From the NCBI GenBank assembly GCA_030148705.1, contig JASBSY010000009.1, positions 62,001-126,000 of the forward strand: DNA of 64,000 bases, read 5' to 3'. The notes beneath the pieces are model-generated. The model ran no database searches and was not told the origin of the DNA. It saw nothing but the letters and a program-made list of their open reading frames with translations. The number at the start of each line of letters is the position of its first letter. The first letter of the stretch is position 1. Source of the DNA: Pukyongia sp. (GTDB lineage: Bacteria > Bacteroidota > Bacteroidia > Flavobacteriales > Flavobacteriaceae). The position numbers and the translations under genes were made by a program. This document shows, piece by piece, positions 8,303 to 17,131 of the stretch.

Positions 8303-9151
8303 ATGATCAATATTAACGGACAACTAGTCGATGCTTCGGAAACCGGTTTAAGTACTACAAACAGGGGATTGCTCTATGGAGATGCCGTTTTCGAAACCAT
8401 GAGATATTCAGGGGATAAAATCTTCTTTTGGGAAGACCATTACTTTCGATTAATGGCTACTATGCGACAGCTGCGGATGGAGATCCCTATGTCATTCACG
8501 CCGGAACTACTTGAAGCCGAAGTTCTCAAGACGATACAGAGCTCCAATTTGCAGAAATCTAGTTGCCGCGTTCGCATTACCGTATGGAGAAAATCGGGAG
8601 GAAAGTACACCCCTGATAGCAGAGAAGTGGAATTTATGATAGAGGCAGAACAACTCGAACTTCCTTTTTATACTATTTCCGATGCCCCTTGTGAAATTGA
8701 ACTGTTTAAAGATCATTTCCTGTACTCAGGAAGCTTGTCTACGCTCAAGACCAACAACCGACTTATAAACATCCTGGGCAGTATTTATGCTGAAGAAAAC
8801 GATTACCAGAACTGTTTACTGCTGAATGAGAATAAAATGGTCGTGGAGGCTCTCAATGGCAATATTTTCCTGGTGAATGGCTATAAGATAAAAACGCCGC
8901 CGCTAAGCGATGGCTGTCTGAAAGGTATAATGCGAAAACAAATTATGACCATACTAATGGATTTGCCCGACTATGTGCTGGAAGAAGATACCGTATCCCC
9001 CTTCGAATTACAAAAAGCAGATGAGATCTTTATAACGAATGTGGTATCGGGCATTACAGCTGTTACTCAATACCGTAAAAAATCTTATGATACGAAGGTA
9101 GCAAAGGAATTGCTGGCCCGTTTAAACGTTGTGGCCAGATTTAATAAGTAA
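8303..9151 (+). CDS. Class IV PLP aminotransferase / aminodeoxychorismate lyase-like
   Basis: A 282-residue fold-type IV PLP enzyme. The N-terminus GLSTTNRGLLYGDAVFETMR is typical of 4-amino-4-deoxychorismate lyase (PabC) and branched-chain aminotransferases. Lys149 in STLKTNNRL is the candidate PLP Schiff-base lysine and matches the LK.xNRL pattern of PabC-like members. The segment NENKMVVEALNGNIFLV carries the conserved glutamate and Asn for the cofactor. It could supply p-aminobenzoate for folate or act as an aminotransferase; sequence alone does not decide. Convergent with yqgE, 8 bases between stops. Confidence 0.83.
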   Translation: MININGQLVDASETGLSTTNRGLLYGDAVFETMRYSGDKIFFWEDHYFRLMATMRQLRMEIPMSFTPELLEAEVLKTIQSSNLQKSSCRVRITVWRKSGGKYTPDSREVEFMIEAEQLELPFYTISDAPCEIELFKDHFLYSGSLSTLKTNNRLINILGSIYAEENDYQNCLLLNENKMVVEALNGNIFLVNGYKIKTPPLSDGCLKGIMRKQIMTILMDLPDYVLEEDTVSPFELQKADEIFITNVVSGITAVTQYRKKSYDTKVAKELLARLNVVARFNK

Positions 9152-9159
9152 GAGTAATT

Positions 9160-9720
9160 CTAATTGAAGGTAGGGTCTTCGGGCGAATTCGACCAGAGTA
9201 CATATTCGCCACCAAACTCCAGCATTTTTTCCTTCCAAAGATTGTTATTCGATTTGCCGAGAATCCTATTTTCATAAGTGTTTGGGGCAATCACCCAGCT
9301 ATTTACTTCCAGTTCCTGCTCCAATTGCTCACTGGCCCAGCCGGAATAACCCAGAAAAAAACGAATCTGGTCTTTATTAAGACGATCTTCCTTGAGCAGA
9401 TACATAATGGCATTAAAATCGCCACCCCAGTATATTCCGTTGGAAATCTCTACACTCTCAGGGATTAATTCGGGAATCTTGTGAATAAAATAAAGATTAT
9501 CCTGTTCCACCGGTCCGCCGTTATACACTTTAAGGGTGGAACTTACTTCGGGAATAAAATCTTTCAATTTGTATTTTAGAGGCTTGTTTAAAATAAACCC
9601 AACAGACCCGCCTTCGCTGTATTCAGCTAACAGCACCACCGATCTGTTAAAAGAGACATCTCCTATGATCGAAGGTTCCGCAACGAGAAGCACACCCTTC
9701 TCTGGCTTTAATGTGGTCAT
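9160..9720 (-). CDS. YqgE/AlgH family protein
   Basis: A 186-residue member of the YqgE/AlgH family (DUF179). It shows the conserved opening KGVLLVAEPSIIGDVSFNRSVVLLAEY, the GFILNKPL strand, the YNGGPVEQDNLYFIH segment, and FFLGYSGWASEQLEQE near the C-terminus. The molecular role is not established; links to transcription or cell-envelope regulation have been proposed for the family. It stands alone on the minus strand. A weak promoter match (TTG-N20-TAGATTTA) lies upstream. Confidence 0.9.
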   Translation of the reverse strand: MTTLKPEKGVLLVAEPSIIGDVSFNRSVVLLAEYSEGGSVGFILNKPLKYKLKDFIPEVSSTLKVYNGGPVEQDNLYFIHKIPELIPESVEISNGIYWGGDFNAIMYLLKEDRLNKDQIRFFLGYSGWASEQLEQELEVNSWVIAPNTYENRILGKSNNNLWKEKMLEFGGEYVLWSNSPEDPTFN

Positions 9721-9802
9721 AAAGTTGGTTTATTGAACTAAATCTAAGTATTAATTTGTTAATAACCAACTTCCTGTGTTAAGTCTGTGTAAACTTTAAA
9801 CT

Positions 9803-9829
9803 AAAAAGCCCCGCTGATTGCGAGGCTTT
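9803..9829 (-). terminator. Rho-independent terminator after the HU gene
   Basis: On the minus strand the stem AAAGCCTCGC / GCGGGGCTTT (one mismatch) is followed by a short T-run, 20 bases past the HU stop. Confidence 0.7.
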
Positions 9830-9848
9830 GATAGGAATACGTGTATGT

Positions 9849-10121
9849 TTAGTTCACTGAATTAGCTAGATCTGATCCGGCTTTGAACTTAACTACTTTT
9901 TTCGCAGGAATCTTAATAGTTTTTCCTGTTTGAGGATTTCTTCCTTCTCTAGCAGCTCTTTTGGAAACTGACCAAGATCCGAATCCAACTAAGGATACTC
10001 GGTTACCTTTTTTAAGTGATTTTTCAACGTTACCTAAGAAAGATTCTAATGCTTTTTTTGCAGCAGCTTTGGTGATACCGGCGTCGGCTGCCATTCCATC
10101 GATTAAATCTGATTTGTTCAT
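9849..10121 (-). CDS. HU-family DNA-binding protein
   Basis: A 90-residue nucleoid protein of the HU/IHF family. It begins MNKSDLIDGMAADAGITKAAAKKALESF (dimerisation helices). The beta arm is visible as VGFGSWSVSKRAAREGRNPQTGKTIKIPAKKVVKFKAG, including the R-NPQTG-I-I arm tip that inserts into the minor groove. The length is standard. It is a single-gene unit with a strong promoter 55 bases upstream and its own terminator, as expected for an abundant architectural protein. Not distinguishable as HU versus IHF by context. Confidence 0.95.
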   Translation of the reverse strand: MNKSDLIDGMAADAGITKAAAKKALESFLGNVEKSLKKGNRVSLVGFGSWSVSKRAAREGRNPQTGKTIKIPAKKVVKFKAGSDLANSVN

Positions 10122-10175
10122 AGTAGTTAACTGTTTAAAATTAAATTGTTGGTTAAACTTTAATTATTTGCTCTA

Positions 10176-10205
10176 CAAATTTAATCGGATTATCGGTTCA
10201 TGCAA
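10176..10205 (-). promoter_or_regulatory. Promoter of the HU gene
   Basis: On the minus strand TTG, 19 bases, then TAAATTTG: an exact match to the Bacteroidota sigma-A consensus TTG-N19-TAnnTTTG. The start codon lies 55 bases downstream. Confidence 0.75.
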
Positions 10206-10308
10206 GGAATGACGGGGTAAATCAGAGTTTTTGTTAATAACTTCGAGCCTTTGTTAATAAACACGAGGCTTTTCTTACAGATTTAATAAGTTCAGCAATG
10301 ATAAGGGT

Positions 10309-11259
10309 TTACACAACTTTAGCGTCTGGCGTAAATTTATATCCGTTTAAAAGGTCGGCCGTTTTCATTTTGCGCTTTCCGGGTAACTGTAGTTCCAATA
10401 CCCTCAAAAAGCCATCCTGGGCAGCTATCTTTAGTTCGTTTTTAGACGTAACTAGTTCTCCCGGTTGAAAGTGGTGATCGCTGCGTTCGTAATCCGCTTC
10501 GTATATTTTTATTTTCTCAGTTTCACCATCGGTTAGAAGTGCGGTCCAGGCCACGGGAAACGGATTCAGGCCACGGATGAAGCGCTCTATCGTCTCCGCC
10601 GGGGCATTCCAGTTTATTCGCGTATTTTCAGCGGTCAATTTGGGGGCTTCCTTAGTTGTATCGAATTCGTCCTGTTCTTCTGTCTCAATCTTTCCTTCTG
10701 AAATTAATTCGACAGTCCTAAGTACCAATTCAGATCCTTTCTTCATTAGCCTGTCGTGTAGAGAACCGGCCGTTTCACCGGGATCCAGGTGCACTTCTTC
10801 CTTTAAAATGATGGCGCCGGTATCAATCTTATCGTCGATAAAGAAGGTGGTAACCCCACTAGTCTTTTCCCCCTTAATGATTGCCCAGTTTATAGGTGCA
10901 GCCCCGCGGTAATCGGGCAGGAGGGAAGCATGCAGATTGAAGGTCCCGTACTCAGGCATAGCCCACACAAGCCGGGGCAACATCCTGAAAGCAACCACGA
11001 TCTGTAGATTGGCCCTAAGTTCCCGCAATTCTTCTAGAAAGGCTTCCGATTTAAGATTGGTTGGCTGCAACACTTTTAATCCGACTTCAACAGCATATTT
11101 TTTCACGGCCGATTCGCTTAGCTTTCTACCACGACCGGCGGGCTTATCTGGTGCCGTTATCACACCAACAATATTAAAGTCTGCCTCTACCAGTGTCTTT
11201 AAAACCTCTACCGCAAAGGATGGTGTCCCCATAAATACAATTCGCAAATCCTTTATCAT
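10309..11259 (-). CDS. fmt: Methionyl-tRNA formyltransferase
   Basis: A 316-residue enzyme that formylates the initiator Met-tRNA with 10-formyl-THF. The N-terminal Rossmann domain starts RIVFMGTPSFAVEVL. The catalytic trio is present: Asn108 and His110 in FNLHASLLPDYRGAAP, and Asp146 in IDTGAI. The C-terminal OB-like domain begins near GLNPFPVAWTAL. The ATG overlaps the recQ stop as ATGA, so translation of the two is coupled. Last gene of the three-gene operon AAA ATPase-recQ-fmt. Confidence 0.97.
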   Translation of the reverse strand: MIKDLRIVFMGTPSFAVEVLKTLVEADFNIVGVITAPDKPAGRGRKLSESAVKKYAVEVGLKVLQPTNLKSEAFLEELRELRANLQIVVAFRMLPRLVWAMPEYGTFNLHASLLPDYRGAAPINWAIIKGEKTSGVTTFFIDDKIDTGAIILKEEVHLDPGETAGSLHDRLMKKGSELVLRTVELISEGKIETEEQDEFDTTKEAPKLTAENTRINWNAPAETIERFIRGLNPFPVAWTALLTDGETEKIKIYEADYERSDHHFQPGELVTSKNELKIAAQDGFLRVLELQLPGKRKMKTADLLNGYKFTPDAKVV

Positions 11260-13154
11260 TTTAGGTAATATTCGTTCTTTTCAGTGATTCCCAGGCGTTT
11301 TGCATCAAGGAGGGCCTGGAGCACCTTTAGTATTTCAGATTCTGTAAAAGTAAGATTTTCAACAATGGTTCGCGAACTCATCGGGGCAATGGAAACCAAT
11401 TGCAGGACTTCTCTTGCAACGACCTTTTCATCGGTCTTCACATTTGCTCCTTGTTTTTTGATGCATACTGAACAGATCCCGCATGCTACCCCGGTAGTTT
11501 CTCCGAAATAGCCGAGCAATTGCAGACTTTTACATTCCTTGTTATTTTCAATATAGGACAGCAACAGAGCAACCTGTTGCCGTTTTCGCTTATTAAGGGT
11601 CTCCACATCCCCGGCAAGGCGATAAATGGCCTTTTCGTCTTCCCGTGGAATTATAAAGGTAATCACTGCATCAGTATCGTAGATTTGAACTTCAGCCACA
11701 GCGTCCTTTTCCATTTGTTTTAAGCCGGCAATTACAAAATCCGTACTTCTCGATAGCTTGGAGGCCAATAATGAAATATTAATTGGAGTCGCGGTTTCGA
11801 AGATACCTCCGTACACACGCAATATGGTTTTGCCCAGGATTGAAATACCGGTATCCCTTTCGAAATAGGTCAGCAGCTGTTCGGAAGAAACGAGAAACCT
11901 CAGGGTGGAACGCTGGCCAAACTGTTTAGACAACTGAAGTATCCCCAGTCGATCCAAGGTATTCAGCGCATTAAAAGTTAGGGTAGATGGCAGGTTGTAG
12001 GTTTTGCAGAATTCGGTAAAATTAAAGCTATGACTGCTGTATTCACCTTCCCCGTAAGGAATCTGAAAATAATTAACCAGTTTACGATATACGGCAGCCA
12101 GATCCTTTTCCCCGGCTAGCGAATCGACAAACTGCTTCTGTACCAACTGTTTGTCGAAATCGTTATATAGAAGCACGGCCTCGGCAAACATGCCATCGCG
12201 ACCGGCTCTTCCCGCTTCCTGGAAATAACTTTCAATGCTTTCAGGAATTTGAAGATGTATCACAAACCGCACCCCGGGATTATCTATTCCCATACCAAAT
12301 GCATTGGTAGCGACTATAGTAGATACCTTTCCATCCATCCAGGCCTGCAGTCGATCTTTTTTCGAAGCAGCCGATATTCCGCCGTGGTAATAAGTGGCGC
12401 TAATCCCCATGCTGTTCAATTGGCGGCTTACTTCAATGGTTTTGCTCCTCGACCGTACATAAACAATGGCTGTATTCTCTTTGTCACCAAGTAACTTTTC
12501 AACCTGATACAGTTTATCCTCGGCTTTATACGTCTTAAATGCGAGATTTGGTCTATAAAAGGATTCCTTAAAAACCCGAGGCGCTTCAAGTTGAAGCTCT
12601 GCGATTGTATCTTCGATTACTTCAGGTGTAGCCGTGGCGGTAAGTGCTATGAATGGAACGAGTGGGTGCAGCGAACGCAGCAGGGTAATATTCTTATAAG
12701 CCGGTCGGAAATCATTCCCCCACTGTGAGATACAGTGGGCTTCATCGACTGCAATAAGATTTACATTCATTTGCCGGATGGCCTCTTGTACCATTTCCTG
12801 TTGTAGCCGTTCCGGGGAAAGATAGAGGAAGGAATAGTTGCCGTAGATCGCGTTATCGAGTAGGGTGCGGACTTCCTCGAAACTTAATCCGCCACTTAAA
12901 TGCAATGCCTTTATTCCTTTGTTCTTTAGTTGTTTAACCTGGTCGCTCATCAGGGCTATCAAGGGAGAGATAACAATACATAATCCTTCATTCGCAAGTC
13001 CGGGTAGTTGATAACAAAGCGATTTTCCTCCTCCTGTTGGCAGTAATGCCACAGTGTCGTTGCCGTTCAATACCGAATTGATGATTTCTTCCTGTAGTGG
13101 CCTGAACGAGGAATAACCCCAATATTCCTTTAGTATTTGGATGACCGAATTCAA
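11256..13154 (-). CDS. recQ: RecQ-family ATP-dependent DNA helicase
   Basis: A 632-residue 3'-5' DNA helicase for recombination and replication-fork repair. Walker A is at 41-45 (TGGGKS), the DEAH box at 137-140, and motif VI is QEAGRAGRDG. A zinc-binding Cys cluster (CKSLQLLGYF...CGICSVC) and a winged-helix region follow. I see no HRDC domain; the last 60 residues look like another helix-turn-helix. The only available start is TTG, which overlaps the stop of the upstream ATPase gene (TTGA); an in-frame stop lies three codons before it. Second gene of the operon. Confidence 0.95.
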   Translation of the reverse strand: MNSVIQILKEYWGYSSFRPLQEEIINSVLNGNDTVALLPTGGGKSLCYQLPGLANEGLCIVISPLIALMSDQVKQLKNKGIKALHLSGGLSFEEVRTLLDNAIYGNYSFLYLSPERLQQEMVQEAIRQMNVNLIAVDEAHCISQWGNDFRPAYKNITLLRSLHPLVPFIALTATATPEVIEDTIAELQLEAPRVFKESFYRPNLAFKTYKAEDKLYQVEKLLGDKENTAIVYVRSRSKTIEVSRQLNSMGISATYYHGGISAASKKDRLQAWMDGKVSTIVATNAFGMGIDNPGVRFVIHLQIPESIESYFQEAGRAGRDGMFAEAVLLYNDFDKQLVQKQFVDSLAGEKDLAAVYRKLVNYFQIPYGEGEYSSHSFNFTEFCKTYNLPSTLTFNALNTLDRLGILQLSKQFGQRSTLRFLVSSEQLLTYFERDTGISILGKTILRVYGGIFETATPINISLLASKLSRSTDFVIAGLKQMEKDAVAEVQIYDTDAVITFIIPREDEKAIYRLAGDVETLNKRKRQQVALLLSYIENNKECKSLQLLGYFGETTGVACGICSVCIKKQGANVKTDEKVVAREVLQLVSIAPMSSRTIVENLTFTESEILKVLQALLDAKRLGITEKNEYYLK

Positions 13155-13696
13155 CCGGAATTATTTAAGTGATTCAGGATAAAGTCCACGCGTTCTTCAG
13201 CACTGCTCAGAGGAACTTCAAAGACTTCATATCCGTATTTTTCATAGCCTTGCCGTAAGTATTTATAGATCGTGCGAGCTTCCTCGTAGGTTTCATAACG
13301 CTCATTATCTTGCGTATAAATCTCTTTCCATGGGGGTAAAAGGAAGATTCGGTAGTATTTATAAGTCTCACAGGCGCTGTTGAAGCTGTTGGGGTATGGA
13401 GTTCCTATATAATCCATATAGGCGGTTATATCGGGCAGTCCACGGTCATAAAAGAGAATTTTTTCGGAAAGTTTGTCGGCTTCTTCATATTGTTTAACCC
13501 TTCCTTCAAGTAATTTTCTGCTGAACAGAAGCGGATCGGTGAGAAAGAGTTGTTCAATGCCACGCTTCTGAGCTGCAAGGATCACCTCCCTTGAAATTTC
13601 GTGTAAACACCGAAACCCTTTTTCTTCAAGGCCGCGTACCACAGTAGTCTTTCCGGATCCGGGTCCGCCGGTGATTACAATTCTCTTGGTTTTCAA
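13151..13696 (-). CDS. AAA family ATPase (P-loop, Ttd14/NadR-kinase-like)
   Basis: A 181-residue P-loop protein. Walker A is GGPGSGKTT (residues 10-18). A DRG motif in ILFYDRGLPDITAYM resembles the kinase-type Walker B/DR region of AAA_28 proteins, and RYETYEEA-TIYKYL resembles the lid region of small-molecule kinases. Likely a nucleotide or cofactor kinase, or a regulatory ATPase; substrate unknown. Start is TTG 13694-13696: an in-frame stop sits two codons upstream and no ATG follows before the P-loop. First gene of the operon with recQ and fmt; it diverges from the DUF493 gene across 82 bases. Confidence 0.8.
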   Translation of the reverse strand: MKTKRIVITGGPGSGKTTVVRGLEEKGFRCLHEISREVILAAQKRGIEQLFLTDPLLFSRKLLEGRVKQYEEADKLSEKILFYDRGLPDITAYMDYIGTPYPNSFNSACETYKYYRIFLLPPWKEIYTQDNERYETYEEARTIYKYLRQGYEKYGYEVFEVPLSSAEERVDFILNHLNNSG

Positions 13697-13746
13697 TCGT
13701 TACTAGTTTGTACAAATTTCGTAAATAAATATTTATACTGAAAGCG

Positions 13747-13754
13747 TATCTTTG
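13747..13754 (+). promoter_or_regulatory. -7 promoter element of the DUF493 gene
   Basis: An exact TATCTTTG lies 24 bases before the ATG at 13779. No good -33 TTG is seen at the expected distance, so only the -7 element is claimed. Confidence 0.4.
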
Positions 13755-13778
13755 CACTCATAATTACACGAATTTCTT

Positions 13779-14069
13779 ATGAATGAAGAGAATAAAACAG
13801 ACGCCTTTTACGCGAGACTCAAGGAACAGCTGAAAGAAGACACAACCTGGCCAAGTTTATATATGTATAAATTCATAGTGCCGTCTTCTTTGGAAAAGAT
13901 CGCTGAAATAGAAGCTGTTTTCAATCATACCGATGCCGAGATAAATACGCGCGATTCCTCAAAAGGAAATTACACCAGTGTTTCGGTGAAAGTTACAATG
14001 GAATCGCCCGAAGCCGTGGTTCAAAAATATCTGGAAGTTTCTAAAGTAGAAGGTGTAATATCCCTATAA
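13779..14069 (+). CDS. DUF493 (YbeD-like) family protein
   Basis: A 96-residue protein of the DUF493 family, an ACT-like ferredoxin fold. Conserved pieces: WPSLYMYKFIVPSS near the start, the central strand YTSVSVKVTMESPEAVVQKY and the end SKVEGVISL. E. coli YbeD is the best-known homologue and has been linked to lipoate metabolism, but its function is not firm. It heads a plus-strand series with DUF4290 and murA, spaced 62 and 15 bases apart. Confidence 0.88.
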   Translation: MNEENKTDAFYARLKEQLKEDTTWPSLYMYKFIVPSSLEKIAEIEAVFNHTDAEINTRDSSKGNYTSVSVKVTMESPEAVVQKYLEVSKVEGVISL

Positions 14070-14131
14070 TTTTAGTATTTTGCGGTCTATAGTACTTCGA
14101 ATAAAAGTCCTCCCAATTTAACAACAACATT

Positions 14132-14779
14132 TTGATAGAAAATTTAGAATACAATACAGAGCGCCCAAAGCTCATTATTCCTGAATATGGCAGACATATC
14201 CAGAAGATGGTCGATCACGCCGTGTCCATTGAGGACAAAGAGGAAAGAAACAAAGTAGCCAAGAGCATCATCTCGGTAATGGGGAATCTCAATCCTCACC
14301 TAAGGGATGTACCGGACTTTCAGCACAAACTATGGGACCAGTTATTCATTATAGCCGATTTCGAGTTGGATGTGGATTCCCCATATCCGGTGCCTTCCAA
14401 GGAGGAGCTTACCGAAAGCCCCGAGCCGCTGGCATACCCTCAGAATCACCCAAAATATCGTTTTTACGGCAATAATATCAAACGTATGATCGATGTTGCC
14501 TGTAAATGGGAAGACGGGGATATGAAAGACGGGCTGGTACTTACCATTGCCAATCATATGAAAAAGTGCTTTCTGAACTGGAATAAGGATACGGTAGAAG
14601 ACGATGTGATCTTTGCACACCTTTACGAACTATCCGACGGAAAGATCAATATGAAAAACAGCGATGAAGACCTATCGGATGTTCAGGATCTTATGAAATC
14701 CAAAAAGCGCTATTCCGGCAGCAGCTCGAAAAAGCAATCGAAAAAATCCGGCCGAAGTAGTAATCGAAAGCGCTACTAA
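14132..14779 (+). CDS. DUF4290 domain protein
   Basis: A 215-residue cytoplasmic protein of the Bacteroidota-specific DUF4290 family, always found just before murA in my recollection of flavobacterial genomes. The conserved region covers most of the chain: LEYNTERPKLIIPEYGRH, HAVSIEDKEERNKVA, then NPHLRDVPDFQHKLWDQLF. The last 35 residues are a basic Ser/Lys/Arg tail that could bind nucleic acid. There is no in-frame ATG near the conserved beginning, so TTG 14132 is taken as start. Function unknown. Confidence 0.85.
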   Translation: MIENLEYNTERPKLIIPEYGRHIQKMVDHAVSIEDKEERNKVAKSIISVMGNLNPHLRDVPDFQHKLWDQLFIIADFELDVDSPYPVPSKEELTESPEPLAYPQNHPKYRFYGNNIKRMIDVACKWEDGDMKDGLVLTIANHMKKCFLNWNKDTVEDDVIFAHLYELSDGKINMKNSDEDLSDVQDLMKSKKRYSGSSSKKQSKKSGRSSNRKRY

Positions 14780-14794
14780 ACTACCGAATTAAAT

Positions 14795-16111
14795 ATGGGA
14801 ACATTTCAAATTGAAGGCGGACATAAGCTTAAAGGCGAAATTCATCCGCAGGGAGCCAAAAATGAGGCACTTCAGATTCTCTGTGCCGTCCTGCTTACAG
14901 CCGATAAAGTAACAATCGAGAACATTCCCGATATACGGGACGTAAATAAGCTTATCCAGATTCTTGGTAATCTGGGCGTGAAAATTGAAAATACTTCAAA
15001 AGGCACCTACCAGTTTCAGGCAGACGAGTTGAATCTTGATTATCTGGAGTCGGCCTTGTTCAAAAAAGAAGGTAGTTCCTTACGGGGATCGATTATGATA
15101 GTAGGCCCTTTACTGGCCCGGTTTGGCAAAGGCTATATTCCCCGACCCGGTGGCGATAAGATTGGCCGCCGAAGGCTGGACACCCACTTTGAGGGTTTTA
15201 TCAAACTTGGAGCCGAATTCAGATACAACAAGGAAGAACGATTTTACGGCGTTGATGCCCACGAGGGATTAACCGGTACATATATGCTACTGGACCAGGC
15301 TTCAGTTACCGGTACGGCTAATATTGTAATGGCAGCCGTACTTGCCAAAGGCACTACAACAATTTATAATGCAGCCTGTGAGCCTTACCTTCAGCAACTT
15401 TGCAAGATGCTCAATGCCATGGGCGCCAACATAGAAGGGGTTGGTTCTAATTTACTAACCATTACAGGTGTCGATAGCCTGGGCGGATGTACACATCGCA
15501 TTCTACCCGATATGATCGAAATAGGAAGCTGGATCGGTCTGGCAGCTATGACCCGCAGTGAACTAACCATAAAGAACGTTAGTTGGGAAAACCTCGGGCT
15601 GATTCCCGATACGTTTCGAAAGCTTGGAATAACCCTGGAGAAGAGAGGAGATGATATTTATATTCCGTCCCAGGACAGTTACGAGATACAGGGTTATATA
15701 GACGGGTCGATACTCACCGTGGCCGATGCGCCATGGCCGGGTTTTACACCCGATCTGCTAAGCATTGTCCTAGTGGTGTGTACCCAGGCTAAAGGGAGTG
15801 TGCTAATTCATCAAAAGATGTTCGAAAGCCGATTGTTCTTCGTAGATAAACTAATCGATATGGGAGCCAAGATAATCTTGTGCGATCCGCATCGCGCAAC
15901 GGTAATTGGTCATGATTTCAAATCGACTTTAAAGGCCACCACCATGGTTTCACCCGACATCAGGGCAGGGATCTCATTACTTATAGCAGCACTTTCAGCT
16001 AAGGGAACAAGTACCATCCACAATATCGAACAGATAGACCGCGGATATGAAAATATCGATGAGCGCTTGCGTGCCATCGGAGCTAAGATCGTCCGGTTGG
16101 AAGGTAACTAG
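14795..16111 (+). CDS. murA: UDP-N-acetylglucosamine 1-carboxyvinyltransferase
   Basis: A 438-residue enzyme for the first committed step of peptidoglycan synthesis, transferring enolpyruvate from PEP to UDP-GlcNAc. It has the EPSP-synthase-like repeats, the catalytic Lys22-Asn23 (GAKNEAL), and the active-site loop RPGGDKIGRRRLDTHF. In this loop residue 121 is Asp, where E. coli MurA has Cys115, the residue alkylated by fosfomycin. Cys-to-Asp keeps activity in known cases (Mycobacterium, Chlamydia) and confers resistance. It ends 8 bases before the convergent gene on the minus strand. Confidence 0.96.
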   Translation: MGTFQIEGGHKLKGEIHPQGAKNEALQILCAVLLTADKVTIENIPDIRDVNKLIQILGNLGVKIENTSKGTYQFQADELNLDYLESALFKKEGSSLRGSIMIVGPLLARFGKGYIPRPGGDKIGRRRLDTHFEGFIKLGAEFRYNKEERFYGVDAHEGLTGTYMLLDQASVTGTANIVMAAVLAKGTTTIYNAACEPYLQQLCKMLNAMGANIEGVGSNLLTITGVDSLGGCTHRILPDMIEIGSWIGLAAMTRSELTIKNVSWENLGLIPDTFRKLGITLEKRGDDIYIPSQDSYEIQGYIDGSILTVADAPWPGFTPDLLSIVLVVCTQAKGSVLIHQKMFESRLFFVDKLIDMGAKIILCDPHRATVIGHDFKSTLKATTMVSPDIRAGISLLIAALSAKGTSTIHNIEQIDRGYENIDERLRAIGAKIVRLEGN

Positions 16112-16119
16112 ATAATTTT

Positions 16120-16719
16120 TTAGTTGGTCTTTTTCTTCTTATTAAGTTCGTCCTGAAGTTTCCGACGAAGTTGTTGTTCCCGCTCCAGGGCTCTCGACCT
16201 GTGATCTTCATATTCAATTTCTATTTCAGACAATCGCTTATTAGCTTCGCGGGTAACACGATTACTGTTTTTGAATTTCAGTATAAAAAAGCCAAGTAGC
16301 ACGAGTAGTCCGGCAATTATGGACCATAACAGCACATTGTAAGTGGTTTTGTTCAGAAGGATTCCGAAGAGATAAATACCATTTTCCTTCTTCTTCGATT
16401 CTACCAGTTCGAGCCTGGTAGCCTCAAGTTCGGCTTTCAAATCATTGATCTCTGTTTCCTGGGCTTCCACAGTTCCGCTGATAGCGCGAATTCTTTGGTC
16501 TATTGCAATAAGGGAATCGTTGACATTTTGTCGCAGCTGATTGATCGAGGCCTTTTTAATAACCTTGAATTCCTGGTAGCTGTTGGATCTTTCAATTACT
16601 TCTTCAAACTGATCATCCAGCGTAACCGGCTCATCATTAGCTTCCTGCGCTAAAATAAAAGTGCAACTGTAAAGACCTAAAAGTAGGGATAGGATAGTCC
16701 TTTTCATTAGTTTGGGCAT
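16120..16719 (-). CDS. Exported single-pass membrane protein with coiled coils
   Basis: A 199-residue protein of unknown function. It has a signal peptide (MKRTILSLLLGLYSCTFILAQ if the second Met at 16707 is used), an extracytoplasmic region with heptads (about residues 60-115), a transmembrane segment TTYNVLLWSIIAGLLVLLGFFIL, and a highly charged cytoplasmic helix rich in Glu/Arg/Lys ending KKKKTN. Homologues in flavobacteria are often mislabelled as tRNA (guanine-N1)-methyltransferase; nothing here supports that. A TATTTTTG -7 element at 16734-16741 on the minus strand favours the downstream Met as start. Confidence 0.7.
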   Translation of the reverse strand: MPKLMKRTILSLLLGLYSCTFILAQEANDEPVTLDDQFEEVIERSNSYQEFKVIKKASINQLRQNVNDSLIAIDQRIRAISGTVEAQETEINDLKAELEATRLELVESKKKENGIYLFGILLNKTTYNVLLWSIIAGLLVLLGFFILKFKNSNRVTREANKRLSEIEIEYEDHRSRALEREQQLRRKLQDELNKKKKTN

Positions 16720-16796
16720 TAGGGTTGTTGGGGCAAAAATACATTAGATTGAAAGAATAATTACCCTAAAAGCCTAAAATATCGGCACCTTAAAAT

Positions 16797-17033
16797 TTAT
16801 TTAACAGTCGACAACTCCTCGTTATAACAGAAGCTGAGCGCTCCGGAAGGACATTGCTTTATCTGGGCAATGATGGAAGCAGTACCTGCTCCCTCCATGT
16901 CGATCCATGGAAGAACGGATGTCCGGAAAACCGAGGAAAGGCCCTGGGCGCATTTATCGGCGTGAATACATTTTTTGGGTTCGTAACTTACGGTAATTTC
17001 ACCGTTGGTGAATTCATTTTCATATAATTCCAT
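16797..17033 (-). CDS. YjdI-type (4Fe-4S) mono-cluster protein
   Basis: A 78-residue protein of the Fer4_19 / YjdI family. Four cysteines are arranged as CIHADKC in the first half and CPSGALSFC in the second, suitable for one iron-sulfur cluster. The motif WIDMEGAGTASIIAQIKQCPSGAL is typical of the family. In many genomes the YjdI domain is linked to a GNAT partner (YjdJ); no such gene is adjacent here. Probable electron-transfer or redox-sensing role; not proven. Confidence 0.85.
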   Translation of the reverse strand: MELYENEFTNGEITVSYEPKKCIHADKCAQGLSSVFRTSVLPWIDMEGAGTASIIAQIKQCPSGALSFCYNEELSTVK

Positions 17034-17131
17034 AAGGCTTTGATTTGGGGGCTAAGCCGCAATTACATCGTTAAATATATAAAAAAATTAGATTAACTGT
17101 TAAAAAAAAGAAAATACTTACAAAATTAATA

